Below are positions 23,420 through 32,633 of a stretch of 64,000 nt of DNA, in pieces; the stretch's first letter is position 1, and every line of letters starts with the position of its first letter. Both the position numbers and the translations under genes were made by a program. The stretch spans positions 2,894,501-2,958,500 of the forward strand of contig NC_062238.1 in the NCBI RefSeq assembly GCF_905475465.1, given 5' to 3'. Under the pieces are notes generated by a model that was given only the letters and a program-made list of their open reading frames with translations, was not told the origin of the DNA and searched no databases. Source of the DNA: Pieris napi. Lineage: Eukaryota; Arthropoda; Insecta; Lepidoptera; Pieridae.

Positions 23420-23744
23420 CGTCGTAAGATTGGTGTCGAGAAAATCTATCATACTGTTATGATACCAATTAACATACAAATTAATCGAAAGGAATTTCGT
23501 TCCATCCGGGTGTCCCTTGACACCTCTAAAGTTTTTTAAAATTATTTCGTCATTAGAATTCTATAATATTCTTGAGTACATTATTAATTTCTAAACATTA
23601 TACCAAACATCCACCAATGCGAATTCGAGAAGCTTAGATAGACAGATAAAAGCATAAAGAATGTACAAATTATAATGAAATGATATTTGGACTATTGTCG
23701 AAAAAAATGTTTTATACATTTTTTAGGAACTAAAGCGCGACGCG
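23420..23744. other. Spacer between the 5S gene and the satellite array
   Basis: AT-rich, no gene seen. It ends with a short GC-rich bridge (AAAGCGCGACGCGGCC) leading into the first monomer. Confidence 0.5.
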
Positions 23745-26700
23745 GCCAAATATTCATATACTAACCTAACCTAACCCATCTAAATAATATTTGTTTTTTT
23801 GGACAGCTCCGATCTAAATAATAATTGTTTATTCAAGCCTCGGCTTCTCGGCGTCCTGGTCGCCTTTGGCGACCAACTATTCATATACTAACCTAACCTA
23901 ACCCATCTAAATAATATTTATTTTTTTGGACAGCTCCGATCTAAATAATAATTGTTTATTCAAGCCCCGGAAACTCGGCGACCAAATATTCATATACTAA
24001 CCTAACCTAACCTAACCTAACCTAACCTAACCTAACCTAACCTAACCTAACCTAACCCATCTAAATAATATTTGTTTTTTTGGACAGCTCCGATCTAAAT
24101 AATAATTGTTTATTCAAGCCTCGGCTCCTCGGCGTCCTGGTCGCCTTTGGCGACCAACTATTCATATACTAACCTAACCTAACCCATCTAAATAATATTT
24201 ATTTTTTTGGACAGCTCCGATCTAAATAATAATTGTTTATTCAAGCCCCGGAAACTCGGCGACCAAATATTCATATACTAACCTAACCTAACCTAACCTA
24301 ACCTAACCTAACCTAACCTAACCTAACCCATCTAAATAATATTTGTTTTTTTGGACAGCTCCGATCTAAATAATAATTGTTTATTCAAGCCTCGGAAACT
24401 CGGCGACCAAATATTCATATACAAACCTTACCTTTCCTAACCTAACCCATCTAAATAATATTTGTTTTTTTGGACAGCTCCGTTCTAAACAATAATTGTT
24501 TATTCAAGACACGGCTTTTCGGCGTCCTGGTCGCCTTTGGCGACCAAATATTCATAAACTAACCTAACCTAACCTAACCTAACCCATCTAAATAATATTT
24601 GTTTTTTTGGACAGCTCCGATCTAAATAATAATTGTTTATTCAAGCCTCGGAAACTCGGCGACCAAATATTCATATACTAACCTTACCTTTCCTAACCTA
24701 ACCCATCTTAATAATATTTGTTTTTTTGGACAGCTCCGATCTAAATAATAATTGTTTATTCAAGCCCCGGAAACTCGGCGACCAAATATTCATATACTAA
24801 CCTAACCTAACCTAACCTAACCTAACCTAACCTAACCCATCTAAATAATATTTATTTTTTTGGACAGCTCCGATCTAAATAATAATTGTTTATTCAAGCC
24901 CCGGAAACTCGGCGACCAAATATTCATATACTTACCTAACCTAACCTAACCTAACCTAACCTAACCTAACCTAACCTAACCTAACCTAACCTAACCTAAC
25001 CTAACTCATCTAAATAATATTTGTTTTTTTGGACAGCTCCGATCTAAATAATAATTGTTTATTCAAGCCTCGGAAACTCGGCGACCAAATATTCATATAC
25101 AAACCTTACCTTTCCTAACCTAACCCATCTAAATAATATTTGTTTTTTTGGACAGCTCCGTTCTAAACAATAATTGTTTATTCAAGACACGGCTTTTCGG
25201 CGTCCTGGTCGCCTTTGGCGACCAAATATTCATAAACTAACCTAACCTAACCTAACCTAACCCATCTAAATAATATTTGTTTTTTTGGACAGCTCCGATC
25301 TAAATAATAATTGTTTATTCAAGCCTCGGAAACTCGGCGACCAAATATTCATATACTAACCTTACCTTTCCTAACCTAACCCATCTAAATAATATTTGTT
25401 TTTTTGGACAGCTCCGATCTAAATAATAATTGTTTATTCAAGCCTCGGAAACTCGGCGACCAAATATTCATATACTAACCTAACCTAACCCATCTAAATA
25501 ATATTTGTTTTTTTGGACAGCTCCGATCTAAATAATAATTATTTATTCAAGCCTCGGAAACTCGGCGACCAAATATTCATATACTAACCTAACCTAACCT
25601 AACCTAACCTAACCTAACCCATCTAAATAATATTTGTTTTTTTGGACAGCTCCGTTCTAAACAATAATTGTTTATTCAAGACACGGCTTTTCGGCGTCCT
25701 GGTCGCCTTTGGCGACCAAATATTCATAAACTAACCTAACCTAACCTAACCTAACCCATCTAAATAATATTTGTTTTTTTGGACAGCTCCGATCTAAATA
25801 ATAATTGTTTATTCAAGCCTCGGAAACTCGGCGACCAAATATTCATATACTAACCTTACCTTTCCTAACCTAACCCATCTAAATAATATTTGTTTTTTTG
25901 GACAGCTCCGATCTAAATAATAATTGTTTATTCAAGCCTCGGAAACTCGGCGACCAAATATTCATATACTAACCTTACCTTTCCTAACCTAACACATCTA
26001 AATAATATTTGTTTTTTTTGGACAGCTCCGATCTAAATAATAATTGTTTATTCAAGCCTCGGAAACTCGGCGACCAAATATTCATATACTAACCTAACCT
26101 AACCCATCTAAATAATATTTGTTTTTTTGGACAGCTCCGTTCTAAATAATAATTGTTTATTCAAGCCACGGCTTCTCGGCGTCCTGGTCGCCTTTGGCGA
26201 CCAAATATTCATATACTAACCTAACCTAACCTAACCTAACCCATCTAAATAATATTTGTTTTTTTGGACAGCTCCGATCTAAATAATAATTGTTTATTCA
26301 AGCCTCGGAAACTCGGCACCCAAATATTCATATACTAACCTTACCTTTCCTAACCTAATCCATCTAAATAATATTTGTTTTTTTGGACAGCTCCGATCTA
26401 AATAATTATTGTTTATTCAAGCCTCGGAAACTCGGCGACCAAATATTCATATACAAACCTTACCTTTCCTAACCTAACCCATCTAAATAATATTTGTTTT
26501 TTTGGACAGCTCCGTTCTAAACAATAATTGTTTATTCAAGACACGGCTTCTCGGCGTCCTGGTCGCCTTTGGTGACCAAATATTCATAAACTAACCTAAC
26601 CTAACCTAACCTAACCCATCTAAATAATATTTGTTTTTTTGGACAGCTCCGATCTAAATAATAATTGTTTATTCAAGCCTCGGAAACTCGGCGACCAAAT

Positions 26701-27480
26701 ATTCATATACTAACCTTACCTTTCCTAACCTAACCCATCTAAATAATATTTGTTTTTTTGGACAGCTCCGATCTAAATAATAATTGTTTATTCAAGCCTC
26801 GGAAACTCGGCGACCAAATATTCATATACTAACCTAACCTAACCCATCTAAATAATATTTGTTTTTTTGGACAGCTCCGTTCTAAATAATAATTGTTTAT
26901 TCAAGCCACGGCTTCTCGGCGTCCTGGTCGCCTTTGGCGACCAACTATTCATATACTAACCTAACCTAACCCATCTAAATAATATTTATTTTTTTGGACA
27001 GCTCCGATCTAAATAATAATTGTTTATTCAAGCCCCGGAAACTCGGCGACCAAATATTCATATACTAACCTAACCTAACCTAACCTAACCTAACCTAACC
27101 TAACCTAACCTAACCCATCTAAATAATATTTGTTTTTTTGGACAGCTCCGATCTAAATAATAATTGTTTATTCAAGCCTCGGAAACTCGGCGACCAAATA
27201 TTCATATACAAACCTTACCTTTCCTAACCTAACCCATCTAAATAATATTTGTTTTTTTGGACAGCTCCGTTCTAAACAATAATTGTTTATTCAAGACACG
27301 GCTTTTCGGCGTCCTGGTCGCCTTTGGCGACCAAATATTCATAAACTAACCTAACCTAACCTAACCTAACCCATCTAAATAATATTTGTTTTTTTGGACA
27401 GCTCCGATCTAAATAATAATTGTTTATTCAAGCCTCGGAAACTCGGCGACCAAATATTCATATACTAACCTAACCTAACC
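23745..27480 (+). repeat. Composite telomere-motif satellite array, first block (CCTAA orientation)
   Basis: Each unit runs CATCTAAATAATATTTG, TTTTTTTGGACAGCTCCG, TCTAAATAATAATTG, TTTATTCAAGCC, a variable core, then GACCAAATATTCATATACTA, and is joined to the next by (CCTAA)n. Three monomer types alternate. Type A has CGATCT and the core CTCGGAAACTCGG. Type B has CGTTCT and CCACGGCTTCTCGGCGTCC, followed by the hairpin TGGTCGCCTTTGGCGACCA. Type C resembles B but has TCTAAACAATAATTG, AGACACGG and TTCATAAACTA. The linkers are (CCTAA)n with n from 2 to about 15 (longest near 24,934-25,007) or the degenerate form CCTTACCTTTCCTAACC. No coding capacity. The TRAS-like LINE interrupts it at 27,481. Confidence 0.95.
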
Positions 27481-27768
27481 TTTTTTTTTTTTTTTTTTTT
27501 ATGAAGGAGGTTAAAATGCACAATTGCAGGCCCGCGGGCGTATGCAGTCGCTACCGCGGGGACTGTGGGGATGGTTATCTCTTATCCCTCTGCTAACCAG
27601 AGGGGAGAAACCCGACCCACTAAAAATTCCTCCTAGGCCCTCCATATCACCTGCAGTGCCAGACACATCCATTCTGAATGAATGACATCTGGCACCGCAT
27701 TGAATTCCCCGGGGGTCGCACAAGGCATTCAACCCAGGGAATTCAGGCGAATATGTCCGCATAAGGGC
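27481..27768 (-). other. 3' UTR and poly(A) tail of the TRAS-like LINE
   Basis: Runs from the ORF2 stop to 20 A residues (T20 on the plus strand at 27,481-27,500), preceded on the sense strand by CATTTTAACCTCCTTCAT. The distal 240 bp are repeated exactly in the two truncated copies. Short frames here (up to 83 aa) are not genes. Confidence 0.8.
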
Positions 27769-30700
27769 TCAACGACGGCGCAGCTGAACGCTGTTGGGCG
27801 TACGCTCTTCGCGTCCAGCCCCCGCGCCCACGCCACGCCTTCGCCGAGCACAACCCCTCCGGCCATCGCCACACACCTCCCGCTGACGCTCAGCAGCCTC
27901 CTTCTGCAGCAAAACGCGCTCACAGAAGAAAGCTACCGCTCGCCATGCCTCTTGGCTACCAAGCATTGCTGCAACAACGCTCGGTAGCGAGAGGTCCGTC
28001 CCGATGACCGACACTAGGTCGTGGCGTTGCCTCGACCAAGTGGCACATTCAGCCAGGGTGTGCTCCGCCGTGTCCTCCGGGGCGCCACAATGGTGGCAGA
28101 TGGGATGGATTTCCCGTCCCGCTACCTTGTGCAGAAACCGTCCGAAGCACCCATGCCCGGACAGCATCTGCGCCATCCGAAAGGACACAGCCCCACCCGG
28201 ACGATTCACCCATTCCCGTAAAAATGGGCGAATCGCCTCCACTGTTCTTAAACCCGCCCTTGGCATAGCCAGATCATGGGCCCACCTATTAAAGGTGTCC
28301 TCCCTGGCTTGCCTCCTCGCTGGTCCGACCAATTCGGCCCATCGGCCATCTGCTCTCGTCTCACACTTGAGACGATACAGGCCACTTAGGGCCACCGCCT
28401 CGAACTCCCAGGGCGGAGTCCCCGCCAACAGGCACGCCGCCTCGAATGAGACAGTCCGATAGCAGCGAGCTGCCCGAACCGCCATCACTCGCTGCGGCCT
28501 CCTGAGCAGGGCGCGGTTCTTCGCCCCCAGCCTATCATCCCATATTGGGGCCCCATACAAGGCCATACTGCGTATGACACCGCAGTACAGCCTCCGTACA
28601 CTCTGCTGAGGGCCCCCAATATTAGGCAGAAGCCTTGCTAGCGCCCCCGCTGCCCCCACTAACTTCCCCCCGAGAGCCTTAAAGTGGGCCTCAAAGTTCC
28701 AGCGACCGTCCAAGACGAGACCAAGGTATTTCATCTTGGACGACACCGGAACCCTTACTCCTTCCACCATCAGGACCGCCCCAGGAGGTGGACCATTCCT
28801 AGGGCCATGGAACAATAGGGCGTCCGTCTTATCGAGAGACACCCTAAGTCCCAGGGCCCCTATCCGTCTAACAGTAAGGGAGGTGCCAACCGTTGCAAGT
28901 CGAGCCACCTCCCCATAGCTTGCCCCACTGGCCACTACGACGGTATCGTCTGCATAGCAGAAGACGCGCAATCCTGGCAGAAGCGCGCCCCGCAATACCC
29001 AATCGTAGGCCATGTCCCACAGGAGTGGCCCTAGGACCGAGCCTTGAGGTACCCCACACCGCACAGGGTGGTAACAGACCGTGCCCTCTCTATTGGAGTA
29101 CACGATCCGTCTCTCCGCAAAATAGTCCCCCACTATCCGGCGCAGATACAGAGGGACCTCAAAAAATTCAAGGGCCTCTCCAACCACGCCAAAAGGGAGA
29201 CTATTGAAGGCATTGGCAATATCTAATGATACTGCCAATGCCCTTCCACCCCCGCTAACCACCCCACCGGTGTGAGACCTCAGGTCCCGAAGAGCATCTA
29301 GCGTCGACCGACCCGCCCGAAAGCCGTACTGTGCCTCGCTCAGATCCGGCCCCTCAACAGAGAGGTGCCGGCACAACCGAGACGCCACGACCCACTCCAG
29401 CGCCTTGCCCGCCTCGTCCAAAAGGACAATAGGGCGGTAAGCCGCCGAACTGTCCGCCGGGCGGTCCTCCTTCCGCACGAGACACAGTCGTCCCGTCTTC
29501 CAAGCCACCGGGAACCGTCCACCGCGCAAACACGCGGTGTACAACTCCCGGACGGAGACCTCCATATGAGGGAGGACTACTGCCAGGACACGCGCATGCA
29601 CACCATCCGGGCCAGGTGCTTTCTTGCGGGCTTTGAGACGGGTAAGGATAGCCTCCATCTCTATATCAGAGACTTCCGGAGCTATCCCTTCCTCTCCGCC
29701 CGCCACATCCCCCACAGACGCCGCCATATTCAGAGGGATAGTGTCAGAAGGCAAAGGAAACAGATCCGCCACCACCCGCTTCAGGAAGGTCGGTTCCAGA
29801 CTCTCCACGAGAGGCATCCCCGTACCTTTCAGCCTCTTACGAGCCGATCGGTAGGGGCGCCCCCATGGATCATCATTCAACCCCCGAAGCATCTCCTGAT
29901 GAGTCCTTTCCTTTGCCTCACAGATAGCCCCCTGGAGAGCCTTCTTGCGATCATTATAGATCAACCGAAGGCCCTCCGTGACATTGGGGCTATCTCCCCT
30001 CCTCCGGCGGCTCCTGTAGTAGGCCCTTCTGGCTTCACCACATGCGCCTCGGAGATTGCCAATCTCCGATGTCCACCAGTAGACCGCTCTCCTCCCCTTC
30101 GGCGGCCTCCATTTGGGCATTGCCGCATCCGACACCCTTCGGAGACTTAGGCTCAGTCTGCCAGCTCCTTCATCTACATCCAGAACACCAGTGGGCGCAC
30201 ACCACCCCTCGACAATTGCCACCTCCTGCGCAATCTGACGGTCCAGTCGGCCTATGGACCAGCGAGGAAATCTCATCCGAGTCTGCCCCCGCACATCCCA
30301 CCTCATCGAAGTGGAGACCCACATCTGGATATAACGATGATCCGATAGGGTCTCCACTCCGTCCAGCACAGTCCATGCCGTCGTTACCCGGGCCGCCGCC
30401 GCAGAAGCAAGGGTCACATCCACCCTTGAACTGCCCTGTGGGCGAACACAGGTGGGCTCCGTTCCCTCGTTTAAGAATACGAGGCCCAACTCCGCCGCCC
30501 ACTCCTCCAGAACCGGGCCCCTCCGACACGACACCCTGTCACCCCAGGTGGGAGACCTCGCATTAAGGTCTCCCATGAGGATAAGGGGCCGCGGAAGAGC
30601 CCCCCGTATGGCCAGGCCCATGGCATCAAGGAAACCCTCGAAATGGCTCAGACGCTCATTGGGGGAAAAATACGCTCCGACGAACGTCCATTCCCCCCAA

Positions 30701-30942
30701 TCAGCCAGAACAAACCCAGAACCTCTCTCTCTTAGAGAGAGAGGAGGTCCATGCGGCCGAGCAATCACAGCCGCATCACCTCGAAGGTCCCCCACCCATG
30801 AGCTCTGTCGCGACACATAGTAGGGCTCAGTAACAACGGCCGCCATCACCCCCCACTCCGCCATCGACTGCAGGAACAAGTCCTGAGCCGCAGCGGAGCG
30901 CCTTAAATTCCCCTGAAGGAGGCTAGTAAGGCTGTCAGACAT
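27769..30942 (-). CDS. LINE ORF2 polyprotein: APE endonuclease, reverse transcriptase, CCHC (TRAS/R1 type)
   Basis: 1,057 aa, apparently intact. Residues 1 to about 210 form an APE-type endonuclease: LLQGNLRRS with N12, TEPYYV with E39, LMGDLNARSPTWGD with D125, and SDH at 200-202. The reverse transcriptase spans about 430-750: KAPGPDGVHARVL (441-453), AYRPIVLLDEAGKALE (501-516), QYGFRAGRSTLDAL (538-551), VSLDIANAFNS with D574, GVPQGSVLGPLLWD, and the catalytic YADD at 663-666. Near the C-terminus is a CX2CX8HX4C knuckle (C949, C952, H961, C966). No RNase H domain is visible. The protein would nick the telomeric target and copy its own RNA there. ATG 30,942-30,940 follows the ORF1 stop TAA with one base between them (TAAAATG), which suits translational coupling. 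The region 210-430 has no motif I can name. Confidence 0.92.
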   Translation of the reverse strand: MSDSLTSLLQGNLRRSAAAQDLFLQSMAEWGVMAAVVTEPYYVSRQSSWVGDLRGDAAVIARPHGPPLSLRERGSGFVLADWGEWTFVGAYFSPNERLSHFEGFLDAMGLAIRGALPRPLILMGDLNARSPTWGDRVSCRRGPVLEEWAAELGLVFLNEGTEPTCVRPQGSSRVDVTLASAAAARVTTAWTVLDGVETLSDHRYIQMWVSTSMRWDVRGQTRMRFPRWSIGRLDRQIAQEVAIVEGWCAPTGVLDVDEGAGRLSLSLRRVSDAAMPKWRPPKGRRAVYWWTSEIGNLRGACGEARRAYYRSRRRRGDSPNVTEGLRLIYNDRKKALQGAICEAKERTHQEMLRGLNDDPWGRPYRSARKRLKGTGMPLVESLEPTFLKRVVADLFPLPSDTIPLNMAASVGDVAGGEEGIAPEVSDIEMEAILTRLKARKKAPGPDGVHARVLAVVLPHMEVSVRELYTACLRGGRFPVAWKTGRLCLVRKEDRPADSSAAYRPIVLLDEAGKALEWVVASRLCRHLSVEGPDLSEAQYGFRAGRSTLDALRDLRSHTGGVVSGGGRALAVSLDIANAFNSLPFGVVGEALEFFEVPLYLRRIVGDYFAERRIVYSNREGTVCYHPVRCGVPQGSVLGPLLWDMAYDWVLRGALLPGLRVFCYADDTVVVASGASYGEVARLATVGTSLTVRRIGALGLRVSLDKTDALLFHGPRNGPPPGAVLMVEGVRVPVSSKMKYLGLVLDGRWNFEAHFKALGGKLVGAAGALARLLPNIGGPQQSVRRLYCGVIRSMALYGAPIWDDRLGAKNRALLRRPQRVMAVRAARCYRTVSFEAACLLAGTPPWEFEAVALSGLYRLKCETRADGRWAELVGPARRQAREDTFNRWAHDLAMPRAGLRTVEAIRPFLREWVNRPGGAVSFRMAQMLSGHGCFGRFLHKVAGREIHPICHHCGAPEDTAEHTLAECATWSRQRHDLVSVIGTDLSLPSVVAAMLGSQEAWRAVAFFCERVLLQKEAAERQREVCGDGRRGCARRRRGVGAGAGREERTPNSVQLRRR

Positions 30943-30943
30943 T

Positions 30944-31435
30944 TTATTTGTATGACAGCTCTACACCAACCTCCATGGGAGCATTCCCCACCATCGTGCT
31001 GGACGCTACAGGGGCATACGGGGCCCCCCTCCGCCTTGGAGGGTTGCAGGCCCTACCCCCCATTTTGTGGTCTGCCGGCTTCCCAGCCGCTGAGCAGACC
31101 ACACAATGCAGCTCTTTCGAGCTGCACTCATGGGCCTTGTGACCTACAACCCCACATCTAAAGCACGCCTCCGCCATGTCCACCGCCGAGGTACAGGTGA
31201 CCCGCACGTGACCAAACTCCTGGCACTTAAAGCACCTCAAAGGGCGATCCTCTCGGATTTCAACCCGACAGGAGCTCCACCCAATGAGGAGCTTTCCTTG
31301 GCACACTTTCTCGGCGGCGGCGACCGGACACAGGAGGAACATCTCCCCCAAGCCCCGTATCCCACGCCTCCAAATCTTACCTGGCTTGATCGCTTCAGCC
31401 AAGCACCCACCCATGGCAGCCACCGCCTCCGTCAC
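30944..31435 (-). pseudogene. LINE ORF1 (gag-like, zinc knuckles), N-terminally truncated
   Basis: The open frame gives about 163 aa, starting at a GTG with no good ATG. In frame it continues upstream only about 17 codons before a TAA near 31,485. It carries three knuckles: CFKCQEFGHVRVTC (CX2CX4HX4C), CFRCGVVGHKAHEC (same spacing) and CVVCSAAGKPADH with a distal C. ORF1 proteins of TRAS/SART elements normally have several hundred residues before these knuckles. Here that N-terminal part is missing and is replaced by non-coding sequence leading to a tRNA-like 5' end. ORF1 protein in this family packages the RNA and guides it to telomeres, so this copy probably depends on ORF1 from elsewhere. 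The stop overlaps the ORF2 start region (TAAAATG). Confidence 0.82.
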
Positions 31436-31479
31436 ATCCCTCTCAGTGATGCTGTCGTCGAGGTCCCTAAAAGGAATGT

Positions 31480-31645
31480 TGAATTACTTAACCACTTGTA
31501 ATTGCCATCCTCACACAGGAGTATCGATATAGTTGGGTGCCCACTGCACACTATAGAATCTCAACTGTGCCCACTATGTACGGTTTAAACACTCGCCCGG
31601 CACCGTACAGCCCTACCAAAGGCCGAGAATAAATATAAATTTACA
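31480..31645 (-). other. Non-coding leader between the tRNA-like head and ORF1
   Basis: About 165 bp with stops in all sense frames (for example TAA near 31,485). It contains two GTGGGCAC-type direct repeats (plus-strand GTGCCCACT near 31,538 and 31,566). It could be native 5' UTR or the body of a SINE fused to a truncated LINE. Confidence 0.5.
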
Positions 31646-31719
31646 CTCGGACCGGGAATCGAACCCGGAACCTCACACCCACCACGGTCACATACAAAGC
31701 CGTTTGGCTATGAGGCCCT
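31646..31719 (-). promoter_or_regulatory. tRNA-like head with A and B boxes at the 5' end of the TRAS-like LINE
   Basis: Reading from 31,719 leftward: GGGCCTCA, then TAGCCAAACGG (31,710-31,700), a full match to the polymerase III A box TRGYNNARNGG. Thirty-odd bases later comes GGTTCGATTCC, a full match to the B box, set in a perfect 5-bp T-arm (CCGGG TTCGATT CCCGG). The would-be acceptor strands do not pair convincingly, so this is not a working tRNA gene. Such heads are typical of SINEs, not of R1-clade LINE 5' UTRs as I know them. It lies directly against the TTAGG flank. Confidence 0.7.
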
Positions 31720-32372
31720 TAACCTAACCTAACCTAACCTAACCTAACCTAACCTAACCTAACCCATCTAAATAATATTTGTTTTTTTGGACAGCTCCGA
31801 TCTAAATAATAATTGTTTATTCAAGCCTCGGAAACTCGGCGACCAAATATTCATATACTAACCTAACCTAACCCATCTAAATAATATTTGTTTTTTTGGA
31901 CAGCTCCGTTCTAAATAATAATTGTTTATTCAAGCCACGGCTTCTCGGCGTCCTGGTCGCCTTTGGCGACCAAATATTCATATACTAACCTAACCTAACC
32001 TAACCTAACCCATCTAAATAATATTTGTTTTTTTGGACAGCTCCGATCTAAATAATAATTGTTTATTCAAGCCTCGGAAACTCGGCGACCAAATATTCAT
32101 ATACTAACCTTACCTTTCCTAACCTAACCCATCTAAATAATATTTGTTTTTTTGGACAGCTCCGATCTAAATAATTATTGTTTATTCAAGCCTCGGAAAC
32201 TCGGCGACCAAATATTCATATACTAACCTAACCTTTACTAACCTAACCTTTACTAACCTAACCAATCTAAATAATATTTGTTTTTTTGGACAGCTCCGAT
32301 CTAAAAAATAATTATTTATTCAAGCCTCGGAAACTCGGCGACCAAATATTCATATACTAACCTAACCTAACC
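31720..32372 (+). repeat. Composite satellite array, second block
   Basis: Begins with a run of about eight CCTAA repeats abutting the LINE 5' end, then A and B monomers. The last linkers are an unusual CCTTTACTAACC form just before the truncated LINE copy. Confidence 0.93.
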
Positions 32373-32633
32373 TTTTTTTTTTTTTTTTTTTTATGAAGGA
32401 GGTTAAAATGCACAATTGCAGGCCCGCGGGCGTATGCAGTCGCTACCGCGGGGACTGTGGGGATGGTTATCTCTTATCCCTCTGCTAACCAGAGGGGAGA
32501 AACCCGACCCACTAAAAATTCCTCCTAGGCCCTCCATATCACCTGCAGTGCCAGACACATCCATTCTGAATGAATGACATCTGGCACCGCATTGAATTCC
32601 CCGGGGGTCGCACAAGGCATTCAACCCAGGGAA
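32373..32633 (-). mobile_element. 5'-truncated TRAS-like LINE, 3' UTR only (copy 1)
   Basis: T20 on the plus strand followed by about 240 bp identical, as far as I compared by eye, to the 3' UTR of the LINE at 27,501-27,741. It is cut at CAACCCAGGGAA and continues directly into CCTAACC. This is the normal outcome of incomplete target-primed reverse transcription. The 73-aa frame across it is not a gene. Confidence 0.92.

Larger units (their letters stand above)
27481..31719 (-). mobile_element. TRAS-like telomere-repeat-specific non-LTR retrotransposon, 5' end atypical
   Basis: Minus-strand layout: tRNA-like 5' end (31,719-31,646), non-coding leader to about 31,480, truncated ORF1, intact ORF2, 3' UTR of about 268 bp and a 20-nt poly(A). 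Both flanks are (CCTAA)n. On the plus strand the 3' junction reads CCTAACC then T20, so the reverse-transcription primer was a CCTAA-strand end nicked after CC. This agrees with the C/T cleavage reported for the TRAS1 endonuclease. Endonuclease, RT and terminal CCHC without RNase H fit the R1 clade (TRAS/SART branch). The element is much more GC-rich than its surroundings. Two identical 5'-truncated pieces occur at 32.4 and 42.8 kb. Confidence 0.85.

Noticed and set aside
28004..30820. Long plus-strand open frames (152, 261, 174 and 122 aa) opposite the TRAS-like ORF2
   Set aside because: They are antisense shadows of a GC-rich coding region and contain no domain, while the minus strand has all RT and endonuclease motifs.
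31646..31719. A functional tRNA gene
   Set aside because: The A and B boxes and T-arm are good, but the acceptor strands do not pair and there is no convincing anticodon arm.
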